From assembly GCA_951812925.1 (NCBI GenBank), contig OX638368.1, forward strand, positions 19,159,187 through 19,223,186: a stretch of 64,000 nt of DNA, in the 5' to 3' direction. Numbering within the stretch: position 1 is the stretch's first letter; each line of letters starts with the position of its first letter. The position numbers were made by a program, and so were the translations under genes. Below the pieces are notes generated by a model that did not search any database, was not told where the DNA came from, and saw nothing but the letters and a program-made list of their open reading frames with translations. This document shows, piece by piece, positions 11,947 to 23,158 of the stretch. The stretch comes from Calliopum simillimum. Its lineage: Eukaryota; Arthropoda; Insecta; Diptera; Lauxaniidae.

Positions 11947-13479
11947 ATTTTTATTAATTTTTAATTTAGATTAATAGCTGCAAATGTTTTGCGCAGCCAA
12001 TACCGATACATTTTTATATTGCACTTAAGTTTTTGTTTTGTATTAGTGATGTATGGACTTTTTATTTTTGTTTTATAAACAACAATATAAATGACATAAA
12101 ACCTCATACCAAGTATTTTATTTGCATCTGTTTTAGTGGCCGAAAATTGGTGATTCAGTTTCAAGTATTATTGGTTGAAAATGTTATTCACAGCACTGTA
12201 TGTACTTAAAAGCTATTTTCACTTCTTTTATTAAAATGTATAAGCCGTTTTAATGATGAACATCTCTGTAATTATCCAAAAAAACTAAAAGACTGACTCT
12301 GAAGTATGATAATTTTATACTGAACTAATTAAACAGTCATTTTTGCATTTTTTCAACAACAGACGCAAGCAAGTGTTAACATGGAAATTGATTGCATATG
12401 TTTCGGCTACTTCCACATACATATTTATATATTTTTCATATATAAACATGTATATAGCTTCATCAGATCAGTTTTAGTTAAATCTTGTCAGAAACCGTAC
12501 TCGAACCCGTGACTCCGGTTTTTTAATGAAAGAAAACGCGGTGCTTAAGCGATTGCGCTATTAGACACGGATAAACTCTCTGAACAGGATCGCCATTATG
12601 GATAAATCATAAGGCTCACTGACTCTTTTGATATAAAAAAATAACCTTTTTTTGGTGCTACATTAAGTATCGATTTATGTTAGCATATTCGTTACTTGTA
12701 AATGAAAAAAAAAAACATGGTTATCAAATATTTATCTTGGGGATGACTAAATACTAAAAGTGAGAAAAAAAATTATTGTAAAAAATTAATGCTATAAAAA
12801 GAATCTTCTGATGTTAACAAAAAATGTGTAGGTCAAATGTCTCTTTTTGCTTAAATTCTCATTTCTCTGCCGCTTTCATCGTAGCTTTTCGTATAATTTT
12901 TTTCTTCTTTTTTTAGCGAAAAACCACATGCGAATTTGAGAAAAGCCAACTTCTTGGCACAACGCGTGCGTAAATTTTACTTTTTTTTTGTCTGACATTC
13001 TAAATGAGCAACTAAAAAAATCAACGTATTAGTTTTTCTGGAAAATTTGGAATATTGGAGAGCAAAAAAAATAGAAAATTGAATGGAAAATGTTTTCCAG
13101 TTTATGAAAAAAGCAACGTGTGCAACTTAGAAATTAAAAAAATGCAAAATTTTTTTAAATACTTAAATATGTAGTGAGTTTAATTATTTCGCGTTAAAAT
13201 AAATATATATTTAACTAACTATAGCAGTTATTAAGTTGTTTTGTTTTTTGTCATACTTTTTGTTATGGTTTATGACTCATGAAACGCAAAGTTTGCAAAG
13301 AAACTTAAATAGTCGTATGAGTAACCTGTAACTAATTTTTAGACAACAGCAATTTATAGAAAGCAAAACAAAACAAATAAAAAGTGAAAACGTGATGTAT
13401 TTTTGCTTAATACTTTTTTCTATTGCATAAGAAAACGCTACCATATGTTGACAATTTATAGACAGTGTCTACATAAATA
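11947..13479. other. No gene recognised, apart from a tRNA-like sequence
   Basis: AT-rich DNA. The only structured element seen is the tRNA-like segment at 12492-12576. Confidence 0.5.
12492..12576 (-). pseudogene. tRNA-like sequence (SINE head or tRNA pseudogene)
   Basis: On the minus strand an A-box-like tagcgcaatcgc is followed about 45 bases later by a B-box-like gggttcgagtacgg, in the right order and roughly the right spacing for a Pol III internal promoter. A complete cloverleaf does not fold: acceptor pairing is weak and the middle is AT-rich. I read it as a decayed tRNA-derived sequence. Confidence 0.4.
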
Positions 13480-14118
13480 GCACTGCTCAATAAAAAACTA
13501 GTAAAGGTGTAACCTTTGAAATTTAGTTGGATTATCTCAAAAAATTCTTTCAGCATAGCATTTTGAAACTTTTGCTTATATAGGAGGTGCCATGCCCTCT
13601 TGTCTGATTTCACCCAGTTTTTGCTCGGAGCTTGCATTTATAGTTCTTAGTGTCTCAGTAAAATTTAGTTTGATTACCTCAAAAAAGATTTCAGTATAGG
13701 GTTTTGAAGCATTTGCTTATATGGGAGGTGCCACGCTCTTTTGTCCGAATCCGCCCAGTTTTTGCTCAGAGCTTGCGCTAATAATTTGAAGTATTTCTAT
13801 GTATTTTGGTTGAATTGTCGTGAAAAATACTGCGAAAGTTGCATTTTGAATACATTTTTTGTATGGGCGGTAGGCGTGTCCGTTGACCGATTTTGCTCAT
13901 TTTGCAATGTACCAAATTTCATTGAATTATCTTGCTGTTTTCCCAAAACATCTATTTCCAAACACAACCATCCAGTTAGACAGACGGAAATCGCTATATT
14001 GACTCAGGTGGTGACACTGATCAAGAATACATATACTTTTCTATATCTGCCACGCCTTTTTCTCCGTGTTACAAACGGAAGAACAAAGTGAATATACCCT
14101 GGGTGTAGGGTATAAAAA
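13480..14118. repeat. DINE-1-like (Helentron-type) repeat with internal tandem units
   Basis: Two units (about 13517 and 13660) share an aaatttagtt.gattatctc start, ggaggtgccacgc and cccagtttttgctc. The distal part has agacagacggaaatcgctat, attgactca, ctgatcaagaatacatatac, and ends in ataccctgggtgtagggtataaaa. That order is typical of the tails of DINE-1/INE-1 elements of flies. A related copy lies at 21283-21530. Confidence 0.6.
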
Positions 14119-15294
14119 GTAAACCAAGTTCAGGTTTGCGTGACTTTGATACATATACGATTTTCGGAAATGACTAACATTTTCGATTAGATCCGATTTT
14201 TGAGATATCTTGGAAAAACTTATTTTCAAAAACATACAAAGATTAAGAAGTTTTATTCTTCAGAACAAAAATTGACTAAGTTTTGAAATGGTAAAATCTA
14301 GTTTATATGTAGATATCATAGTCAATTTTAACGGAGCTTTCTTGAAATATGAGAAAGAAATTAAGAAACGAAATTATTTAATAAGATATTTTGAGCAGTA
14401 CACGGAAGGAAGAAAGTGAAACTTATATTTGCAAAGTGGGCGTGTTGCTTATCTGATAACGACCACTTTTCGACCAATGTATGGTATTTATGTTCGGGGT
14501 GTAAATATTTTGTATAGCTTGCGGGATATAACGTATTCTATCAGTTTACCTTTTTTTTATTTTTTGCTCTTCTGTAAGATTTTGTCAGTGAAGACAAGGA
14601 TCCTTTTTTGTGGAGCATCTAAAATTAAAATAATTTCGATTGAAAAACAATGCATTTGCAAATATATCGCACATCGGTTGCTTTTGTCCCATATTGTTAT
14701 ATTGTTTCGTATTGTCTTTAATTTGGGTTCCCAACCATTCCATGCAAAAGCGAAAATAGTTTTGATATAGTTCGGAAATTTTCTTTATAAAGTGCTAGAC
14801 TATACTATAAGACTAGAGTAGAAATACAGTGACATATTTTTTGTCTTGTTTTATCATGGTTTTTTTTTTTTTTGTATTTTTTCTCAACTTCCAGATCAGT
14901 CAATCAAAAAATAAATTTAGCATAGCATAGGAGTCTTATATGCATACAGATTTCCAGGAAAATTACTTTTTAGTAAATCCGAAAACCCACCGATTTGAAA
15001 AAGTTGATAGTTCTTCCGGAAATCATAATCCGGAATCCCAAAAAAAAAAATTTTAAATAGTTTGTAATAGAACTGAACTAAATAAATATTGTACGTAAGA
15101 GTTTGCAAGCAAACAAAACAGCTGGTTGCCAATTTCACGTTCTACAACAATCGCATAAAAATGTAAGTATATGTCCAAACATGCTGTCTGGGTTTAGTAA
15201 AACGGACGCAGTTAAAGATTTCTGTAGCATTTTTAAGAATTTTTTACCTTATCTCTATGTGATTCGTTACACATTAAACTTATAAAGAAAGTAC
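14119..15294. other. No gene recognised
   Basis: AT-rich DNA. The longest open frames (14429-14770 and 14917-15138) have no recognisable motif and look like chance. Confidence 0.5.
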
Positions 15295-16004
15295 ACCTGC
15301 ATCAGAGTTGGGCAAATTGCATTACTTTTTTAATACATTGAATTAGTAATGCTAATGCAGAAAATCATTGCATTGATTTTTGGATTTAAATGCTATTGAA
15401 AAAAACCTATTGCATTGATTTTTGAAATTTAATGCTATTTAAAAATCTATTGCAATGATGAACAAAGTGTGAAAAGTCTATTGATTGCACATTTGAAGCA
15501 CAAGTTTAATGCAGAAAAAGTAGTGTGCAATTGGCCCAGCGAATATATTTGCCAAGCCGTGCGAACCTTGTTAGAAAAAAAAAACTCAATATCTACAGTG
15601 GCTCACAGCTTATTTGTCCCACATCATTTATAGAATAATTTTGTTACACAAGCCAGTATTCTTAAACAAAAAAAAAAAAAGAATGAAACTATAACGAAGT
15701 TTTTCTTATTATACTCATTTCATTTATTACACAGACTTCTGACTTTCCTGGGCTATGTATCATTTCTGAAACAACAACATGTCGTATGAGTAACATTTAA
15801 TTCATATAAAAAATACATTTTTTAATTAACCTTTCCTGCACTTTAAGCGGTCACAAACATGCATTAGTTAGAAAAAGTGAAAAATATTGAATAATTTGAA
15901 AAAAATCTCTAAAAGCTAAACCTGGGAACTCATGGGAATAACAATTTAAATTAATTTTTGAAAGAAATTCATAGATGTTTTAATTCATACAAAAAAATAT
16001 TCGA

Positions 16005-16075
16005 ATTTGGAAGATAACGTTGAAATGCGCGACACAGAACGTTTAAAGTGGCTCGGGTTCGAATTCCGAACGATG
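16005..16075 (+). pseudogene. tRNA-like sequence inside the hAT element
   Basis: It contains tcgggttcgaattccga, a perfect 4-bp T-stem around a standard B box. The upstream D-arm and anticodon arm are poorly formed. A T-run follows within 20 bases. Probably a degenerate tRNA-derived sequence. Confidence 0.35.
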
Positions 16076-16296
16076 GCAAAGAAAATTTTTTTTTTTTTAA
16101 ATGACAGAATAATTATTATATCTGTGGCAACAAACCACAGTAGCTTAAGTCGATCTTTGATAACATTGCAAAGCAGCATGAGTTCTATGCTTATGAAACG
16201 AAATTAAACTGTTTGGCCTTCTGATCATAGACCGACTTGAGCTACTCTGGTTTGTTGCCACAGATATAATAAATGTACAGCCAGCTACTCAACAAT

Positions 16297-16372
16297 GACT
16301 GCTTTGGTTGAGCTCGTTAGAGTGCGACCACGGAACATGTTTGGATCCAGGTTCAAGTCCTCCAAAGGGTGA
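16297..16372 (+). pseudogene. tRNA-like sequence inside the hAT element
   Basis: The ends ctttgg and ccaaag can pair like an acceptor stem 70 bases apart. Between them are an A-box-like gttgagctcgttagagtgc and a B-box-like ggttcaagtcc. The T-stem is short. It looks like a tRNA-derived SINE head or decayed tRNA gene; the amino acid cannot be assigned. Confidence 0.45.
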
Positions 16373-16681
16373 ATGGGAAAAAATTAGAATATAAATTATG
16401 AAATAATGAAGTCAAATAAACCAGGACAATTGAAGGAAGCCTTGGAGGAACAAGAATGCAAGAAAAGAAAATTCCTTTTTCCTAAAACCTACCAATGTAT
16501 TGTAAATTTAATGCAAATTGAAAAATTTAAGAAATCAATGCAATAGATTTTCCAATAGCAATAAATTCCAAAAATCAATGCAATGAATTTTTGCATAAGC
16601 AATAATGCTTTTAATGCATTGAAAACTTAATGGAATTTCCCCAACTCTGATCTGCATACAAGTGAAAAAAATAAATACTTA

Positions 16682-17291
16682 TTAGGGGCCTGCACAAGAC
16701 ATTTTGAATTAAAGTATTTGATCCAAAAAAATTCATGATTTAAATCTTTACAGTACACTGATTTCATTTTGATATTAAAGTACGATGTCTCGATTTAAAA
16801 AAGTGTTAAAAAATGCTCGATTCTAACAAATACTTCAGTGTACTGTATTTTATAGAAACAAATACTTCAGGTCAGTGTAGAACGTGCGAGTAGAAAAACT
16901 ACAGTAAAATTTAACTAAGTTGCAACGCATTGGTAACACAGAATTGTAGTAGTTTTCATACATTTTTGAGAGTAGAGAGAGAGAACGTAAATAAAAAGGA
17001 GGCACAAGTGAGTGAAATACTACTTTTATCACTAAGAAAGCATTTCGTTGAGCTAAACTGGACAGTACATGGACTGACCTGGAGCAAATCAAACAGTACA
17101 TGCACTGAACTGATGTGAAGCAAATCAAATAAAACAGGTCTGTGCAGTATTTGTGTTTTTTTTTTCATATCCAAGTATTCCACTCGACACTGAACTGAAG
17201 TATTTTATAAATAAAAAGCGGATACAAGACATAACGTATCTTGAAACGAAATGCCTTAAGACTCCAACAAGACGTGTTGTGCAGACCCCTG
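16682..17291. mobile_element. Deleted element related to the mariner relic at 1935-2990
   Basis: Its ends form a 17-base inverted repeat with few mismatches (aggggcctgcacaagac against aggggtctgcacaacac). The interior shares blocks with 2632-2990, including a trace of the transposase tail. No clear target duplication is present. The terminal sequence looks hAT-like while the interior looks mariner-derived, so it may be a composite. Confidence 0.5.
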
Positions 17292-17780
17292 AGTTCTCTT
17301 TTGTCCTATACGCATTAATGTGTATACCAAGAAAATTGAAAAATAAAGATTAAAGAAAAAAAATTATCCTAAAAGAGTACCATTGACATTTAAACTAAAC
17401 AGTTTGATAATAAATTGGCTAATTCTGTGCTAAATTTCAAAAACGGGACAAAAGTTTAAACTTTTCAAGATATTCCATATAGGTTATAGTAGACAGTTTG
17501 CTCCATACGATGCAAATCAATGACAAATCGGTTTTTGTTCTATCCATATGGAGCTTTCAACTAAGATAAAACTGTAGAACTTTCACAAAGTAGCAAAACT
17601 TGAATTTTTTACAAAAGAACTGACCTTAAGGATCTATGTAAAAAGCATACATGTTTCACCTTTTGCTTACAACGTGGCCTAATGACTCTACTATATGTAC
17701 GTTCGAGTATATTTTATAAATTTTATGACATGAACATTCAAATTTTGCTTCATGAATCGATAATAAGACCAATAATTTTC

Positions 17781-17786
17781 GCTTAC
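17781..17786 (-). promoter_or_regulatory. Sap47: Splice donor of Sap47 exon 1
   Basis: On the minus strand the exon reads ...gccaagag followed by gtaagc. Splicing here removes the in-frame stop (AGG TAA) that unspliced reading would meet. Confidence 0.85.
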
Positions 17787-17992
17787 CTCTTGGCACCTTC
17801 TTCACCCTCAACAGGCTGCTCGCCAGTTGCATTTGGATCCTGTTCTGCAGACACAGCTGCCGATGTATCAGCAGCTGGAGCGGCCGCTGTAGTTGTAGCA
17901 TCTCCTGTTGGAACTGGCACATCTTCATCGGCTTGGCCGCCCTTAACGGCGCCCACCAAAGATGTGAATTGATTTGTTAGACCAGAGAACAT
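17787..17992 (-). CDS. Sap47: Sap47 first coding exon (synapse-associated 47 kDa protein)
   Basis: The exon begins MFSGLTNQFTSLVGAVKGG and continues DEDVPVPTGDA into an Ala/Thr/Pro-rich stretch ending EGEEGAKR. I recognise this as the conserved N-terminus of Drosophila Sap47, a BSD-domain protein of presynaptic terminals that takes part in synaptic plasticity. Only 68 codons and two bases of the next are present; the amphipathic segment, BSD domain and C-terminus must lie on exons beyond the left edge or in unrecognised short exons. The start is set by the match to the family N-terminus, and the ATG is preceded by ctgca. The exon is clearly more GC-rich than its surroundings, as expected for a functional exon in AT-rich DNA. 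Confidence 0.92.
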
Positions 17993-19110
17993 TGCAGCCT
18001 AGGTTTTTGTTGTTTTTTATCGCAATTCCTCTTAATTTTTCCAGTTAAGAGCGAGAGTTTTAAAACTGCGTGTGTATTTAGGAGACACACAGTTGAGAAT
18101 GCGTGTTTTTTGTGTACTCGTATGTGTGTGCTTTTTTAGATGAATCGTAGAAACAGTGTCCAAAAAAGAGGGGTTGATTTTTTTAATATAACGAACTCTG
18201 TGAAAGACGACACTTTTTTTTCAAAAACTTACTTTTTTTTAATAATGAATTTGCAAACTTTTAGTTAAGAATTTTTTTGCGAAATTTTTTCTTTTTCTAT
18301 TTTCTTTCAATTCAAAACACTTGTGCACTGATTTTTGTAACATGCAAGTTTTATTTCTTTTCTTTCTTGAACCTGAAAATCAAAAAAAAAATTATTTAAT
18401 AAATCGATATATGCTTTTTTTCTTTATATCACGTAATATGCACAATTTTCACTACTTTTTCACGGATTAAACTTTTGATGCATGGAAATGAATACCAAAT
18501 ATTAGTTGCAGTTTTCGGAAAATTCTTATTAACTTTAATTAATGATTTGAATAGTTAACAGATTGTATCGTTGTAGTATTTTCCTGCAGTTTCTATTTCT
18601 TTTTTTTTCACAAAATATTCATTTAATTTTACTTTATTTAATCCAATTGTCTCGGAACGAAAAGTTTTTTTTCGGCTGCCAACTGCTTGAAGGTCCTCAG
18701 AAAACTGTCACACCAAAGGAGTCAAATTTGTGTAAATTGCTTTACAATTCGAATCCAACCAATTCAAGTCCAGTGGAATGCAAAAATGTTTCTTTGGAAG
18801 AATCGATTTCACGACCGCATACTACCACTTGCTTCATTTGCTGTATGTCTATCTGCTTTGTCTTCTTCCAGCCACTATTAGATTTTCCGTGTTCTCTTTT
18901 GTCCAGTGCGCCGTTGCACTTGCGTTCTTTTATAGCATTGGAATTAATTAAATTGTCTGTGAAATTTCAAAATAGCTATAAAATTTTTGCTTTAAATTCT
19001 TTAATATTTACGCTACGTCAGTGAAAATACAAAAGTGTTGCGTTTTGACTATTCACAATAGTATGAATGACATGAAAATTAAAATATTCCTCTAAAGAAA
19101 GTTTTTTTGT
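17993..19110 (-). other. Sap47 5' untranslated and upstream region
   Basis: Upstream of the Sap47 ATG the sequence is T- and A-rich. A weak initiator-like tcagtg occurs on the minus strand near 18330, but no convincing promoter can be fixed. The plus-strand open frame at 18563-19024 shows no known motif and I do not call it a gene. Confidence 0.4.
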
Positions 19111-19114
19111 TCTT

Positions 19115-19225
19115 TCTGTTATTTCAATCGGAGATTTGTTAAACTGCGATTATATCCTGTTTCCACCGGAGATTTATGAAGTGATTTAGCCGTAATTCAC
19201 CTCATTCATCATGTATTAAACGAGA
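19115..19225. repeat. Dispersed MITE fragment, also at 61520-61630
   Basis: About 106 bases, including gcgattatatcctgtttcca and gaagtgatttagccgtaatt, are nearly identical to 61520-61630. The 61 kb copy also has the inverted far end; here the far end is replaced by the next element. Confidence 0.8.
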
Positions 19226-19272
19226 CAGACGACGGCTTAAATGCGCATTGACAGTCTAATTACGAATTTTGA

Positions 19273-19731
19273 TGGGTATAAAGGGAACGGTCCATTCAGT
19301 ACGTCGAGTACGTCACGTCGTTTTTTTCGACTGACTGCGACGCATTTGACGGAGAAGCCTGGCCCAATGAATACTTTGAAAACGGATTAAAACATCAAAA
19401 TTCTTTTTATTTCATTAATTAGAAATTTTAATTTTGCACTTGCACAGCTCCAATTATTTTTTATTCACACTTTATTTCAAAAAATAAATGAGAAACGACA
19501 AAGAAAAAAAAAACAACAATTGAAATTGAAAATAAATTTATTTTACGATTGTCAAATCAAACGACGTACGTCGAAAGTTGGGAGTTGGGCAACTTTTGTA
19601 CGTTGCGTTAACGGAGGCGTACTGATTGTGTCGCACTTGATATAAACTCATATTTTTAACTTAGCTGTCAGTCGAAAAAAAAACGACGTGACGTACTCGA
19701 CGTACTGAATCGACCGTTCCCTTAATACCCA
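19273..19731. mobile_element. MITE with about 55-bp CpG-rich inverted ends
   Basis: The left end tgggtataaagggaacggtc, then cagtacgtcgagtacgtcac, is mirrored at the right with few mismatches. Both ends then have a T-run and tcgactgac. The length is 459 bp with no coding capacity. Target duplication is unclear. The CpG density of the ends is striking in this AT-rich region. Confidence 0.7.
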
Positions 19732-19744
19732 ACACAAATCGCAT

Positions 19745-19885
19745 TGTGCGAACTCACACGACGGACACGGGCACGGGCACGTAGGGCACGTCAAATTTGT
19801 AGGCAAACGGAAGGAAATAAAAGCACCACTTCCCTCCGCTTTCCTAGAAATTTGACGTGCCCGTGCCCTTCGTATGAGAAAATGT
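19745..19885. repeat. Hairpin-forming inverted repeat next to the MITE
   Basis: gggcacgtcaaattt at 19784-19798 is mirrored by aaatttgacgtgccc at 19848, and the flanking cacgggcac repeats extend the pairing. Weaker pairing continues outward (actcacacgacgg against its inverse). A small foldback element is likely. Confidence 0.55.
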
Positions 19886-20238
19886 AGTGAGCAAAAGTGA
19901 GTTTTAAAATAAATAAAAAATATATATAAATTAAAACAAATTAAATTTTTTCATTTCAAGACATGAATAAAAAAAAACTCACTAACTGTTCCGAGGCTAT
20001 CAGGTGAGCAGGTGCAGGCAAAACATCAAGTAAACAAACAAATCAGCTGTTTACTTAAAGCAGAAGCTGTCAGAAACTGTCGCCTGTCAGGATAAAATTT
20101 TCATTTGAATTTTAACGTCATTAATTGCAAATTTAAGTGTGTGACCTAATAGACAGTTTTGTAGCATCAACTTCTGAGATGGCAGCTAGGGATTTTTCTT
20201 GCAGTTGTTGTTTTTTTTTTATTTAAGGAATTTTAGTA

Positions 20239-21060
20239 GGGTAAGGTAACCGGCTGTGGGCCGTCACCGGTTGTGGGCCACCCCTTGTATTTTTTGACGT
20301 TTATAAAATATGACAGATCTGAGTATGAGGTTATGTGTACATTGACAATAGACAGTATTAGTGAAAACACTGAAGTGAAAGGACGTATGACACGAGTGTG
20401 ATAAAGCGAAGTGAAATATTGCAAAGAGGTGAGTGTTATGCAGTATTTGCGTTAAATTTTCCGATTTTATATCGAGTTTGCTCAAAATTTTTCGCCACGA
20501 GAATTTTGTCAGTCACTTAAGGAATGGCTGCCGTTACCGGTTGTGGGCCACCTTTTGTAATCGGTTGTGGGTTACCATAAAATAAATAAATCGACTTCTG
20601 TTAACTGTCTTTTGGATGAACTTGGCCCCTTGCAAGCCGCTTCACCCAAAAAATCATCAAATCGCGGCCAAAAGCCAAATTGCGAATCCGATGAGGATGA
20701 TTAATAATGTGAAAAAGTCGCATTATCTTGATGTTTTTTCGCCACTAGAGGCTTCATTGATAAATAAATTTTGATAACACATATTTCTTTACTGTTTTAT
20801 TTTTCATAATTTTCCATTTGAAGTGGATTTTTCAGGGAGGCCCACAACCGGTTATAATTTTTTTTTCCAAAAACAAGCTCTTTACAAAATTTGTTAAAAA
20901 ACATTTGCTGTTAAAAAATTGTAGAAAAATTGTTTTTTTTTTTTTTTGGTTACCTACTGCATCTAGCTTTCCATTGGTACCCAGAAGTCCGAAAAATGTA
21001 TACTTGAATGCAAGTTACGGGCAAAAAACGAAACCCGGCCCACAACCGGTTACCTTCCCC
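20239..21060. mobile_element. pogo-like deletion derivative with TA target site
   Basis: TA flanks both sides (20237-20238 and 21061-21062). The ends read gggtaaggtaaccggctgtg and, inverted, ggggaaggtaaccggttgtg. The motif accggttgtgggcc recurs inside near each end. At about 20602-20693 one frame reads LLDELGPLQAASPKKSSNRG and then QKPNCESDEDD before a stop, resembling the Lys/Arg-then-acidic tail of pogo-type transposases. The rest of the transposase is missing. Confidence 0.6.
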
Positions 21061-21282
21061 TAGTTTTTTTTTTTTTTTGTAGAGAGTTTTTGATCTTTCT
21101 TTCAAATTTCAATTGATCTTTCTTTCAAATAACAATTGTTAAGTTTTTGAAGAAAACGATTCTCTTTTGATTGAAGAATTACCTAGAATATGTCAATATA
21201 AAATAATTGTAAAAATATAAACCAGAACTTGGACCATTTGCACCATCTCAAATAATGCTCTCAATATTGAGTTTAAAATAAG

Positions 21283-21530
21283 TTCTTTGTATAGGCGGTA
21301 GGCGTGGCTTTTAACCGATTTTGCTCAAGAACAACCACTCTGCCCCTTCTTTGACAACGTCGGCACAAAATTTTTGTTGAGTTATCTTGATGCGTTTTCC
21401 CGTAATCGCGAGAGATGAACAGATAGATAGACGAACGTAAAAATAGACAAACCGACATAGCCATATTGACTCATGTAACGTTCATGTATACTTATCCACA
21501 TCTGCCACGCATTATCTATATGCATTTAAA
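21283..21530. repeat. DINE-1-like repeat, second copy
   Basis: Shares with 13860-14080 the order ggcggtaggcgtggctt, ttttgctca, gagttatcttgatg, gacaaaccgacatagccata, ttgactca and catctgccacgc. It is more diverged, and truncated at the end. Confidence 0.55.
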
Positions 21531-22799
21531 ACCAAAATAAAACGAAAAATAAAAATCTATGAATTGTATATTTTTCTTGAATTTTTTCGATCCACTTCGA
21601 ACATTTTTTGTCATATGGCAACAATAAAGCGAAGATGTTTTTTAACCATTTTGGGGGCTTTCCTTGAATTTTAAAAGTAACATCAGTATAATGTTCAGCG
21701 GTCTTATTAACAAAAGTGGCATCATGGATAACTTATAAAACAGATTCTAGATTTGTTGGGTTCCAGTTTGAACGAATATAGAAAGTTTCCTGGTCCTTTG
21801 TCACATCAGGAATTCATGATGAGAAAAATTGGAGAAATTAAGCTCATCATCAAATTTCAGTTTAAGACAGTATTGTGCTTCTCAGTTGCAGTTGGACACG
21901 TTGATATGAAACCCGATGACAACAACAATTATAATAAGTTTTCAATTTCAACATTAGAAGCAAGTTTCTGAGTGTAAATTAAAAATGTAGAGGATACGTA
22001 CATATTGGGCCTTATCGTAAATAAATATTCTCGAGAATTTATTCACTAACTTCCTGGTTTACAATCGCAAAAAAAATTTCGTGGAAAGGGTAAATTCACT
22101 GGAAAAATTATGTAATCGGCAATAAGTTGGGAGCGAGTTTTTTCACTTTTATTTGTTAAATTTGCTCAACTTTTTGCTAGGGAGTACTAATGTATAAATG
22201 AATAATTATAAATAACGTTTGACAGATTAAAAACTTTAGTACAACAATTTTAAAGATTATTGAAATAGCATTCATATGACATTAAAGTTTTTAATATCCA
22301 TCCAAGCGTTTCCAACTTATACTGGTTCTGCTAAAACTACTTTTCACTTAAATTTTTTTTTTTTTTTTTAAACTTTTGATTTTTCAAATCCACAAAAATG
22401 ATTAAAAATAAATTTTTTTAAGAATTTTTTTTTTAAGTGTGTAACTTAATGACATTTTATATATAGAAAATTGTAAAATAAATATATTTATAATTACAAC
22501 AAAAATAGTCTGATGAGTCTTTGTGGCGAAAGACGAAACATAAGTATGTCACTATAGCCGTGTTTTTAATCCGTTCCTTGATTTGTCATAATTATGTGTT
22601 AGAAAATGCATTGATAGATTTATATATAAGACGATCTTTGCAAATATATGACTAAAAGTTCAATTAAAAAATCAATTTTCAATAAATTTTTTTCTTCAAA
22701 AAGCAAAGCATTAATTTACATTTCACTGCTGCAATTGCTTCTTTTTCTTTTGCAATTGCTGTTTCTTGTTTATCTTTTTTTTTTAATTCAGCTGTCAAA
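21531..22799. other. No gene recognised
   Basis: AT-rich DNA with long T-runs (about 22355-22375). The open frame at 21753-21971 has no recognisable motif. Confidence 0.5.
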
Positions 22800-23040
22800 A
22801 TCCAGTGGAAAATGGAAAAAAATGTCAACGAAAAAAGCGTTGCCACGTGTTTTTTTATTTTTGTGCAAAATGTCTACGAAATTGGAAAAAATCAGCATTC
22901 AGAATGGTGTTTGCACAAAATGTCAAAGATATGGGAAAGACACAGCATTGCCAAATGTTGTTTTTGTGTAAAATGTCAACGCTCTTGGAAAAACGCAGCG
23001 TTGCAAACTGGTTATTTCTGAAAATGTCAACGATATTAAA
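22800..23040. repeat. Minisatellite, about 53-bp unit, four to five diverged copies
   Basis: The motif aaaatgtcaacg or a near variant recurs near 22822, 22867, 22918, 22971 and 23022, each followed by a ttggaaaaa-like and a cagcgttgc-like segment. The open frames across it (22648-22971 and others) are products of the repetition. Confidence 0.6.
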
Positions 23041-23158
23041 ATAAAAAAAGTATCCCTGCAGGAAGGGGAGTTTCCATTAATGAAATATTCACTACTTCCA
23101 CTGCTCCTTCCCCGGGAGGGAGAGAATGGAACTCCCTTCAGATTAACGATAAGGCCCA

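Larger units (their letters stand above)
15303..16649. mobile_element. Non-autonomous hAT-type element
   Basis: The ends are cagagttgggcaaattgcat on the left and its near-exact inverse on the right. The 8 bases outside are acctgcat (15295-15302) and atctgcat (16650-16657), an 8-bp target duplication with one change, as hAT elements make. Just inside each end an attgcattgatttttg motif recurs several times, in opposite orientation at the two ends. There is no transposase. The interior holds a Tc1-terminus-like cagtggctcacagc (about 15597), two tRNA-like segments, and an internal inverted repeat (16113-16150 against 16230-16268). Confidence 0.75.
1..17786 (-). other. Sap47: Probable first intron of Sap47 (continues past the window)
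   Basis: The only recognisable host exon near here is the first coding exon of Sap47 at 17787-17992, reading leftward and ending in a good splice donor. I could find no second Sap47 exon, and no other host exon, anywhere to its left. The whole stretch is therefore most simply read as intron 1, filled with transposons and satellite DNA. This is inference: a short second exon could have been missed, and unrelated nested genes cannot be excluded. Confidence 0.55.

Noticed and set aside
15591..15625. cagtggctcacagc as the left end of another complete Tc1 element
   Set aside because: No matching inverted end could be found, so it is noted only as a fragment.
18563..19024. A 153-codon plus-strand open frame upstream of Sap47
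   Set aside because: No recognisable motif, low-complexity Phe/Leu start, no splice or promoter support.
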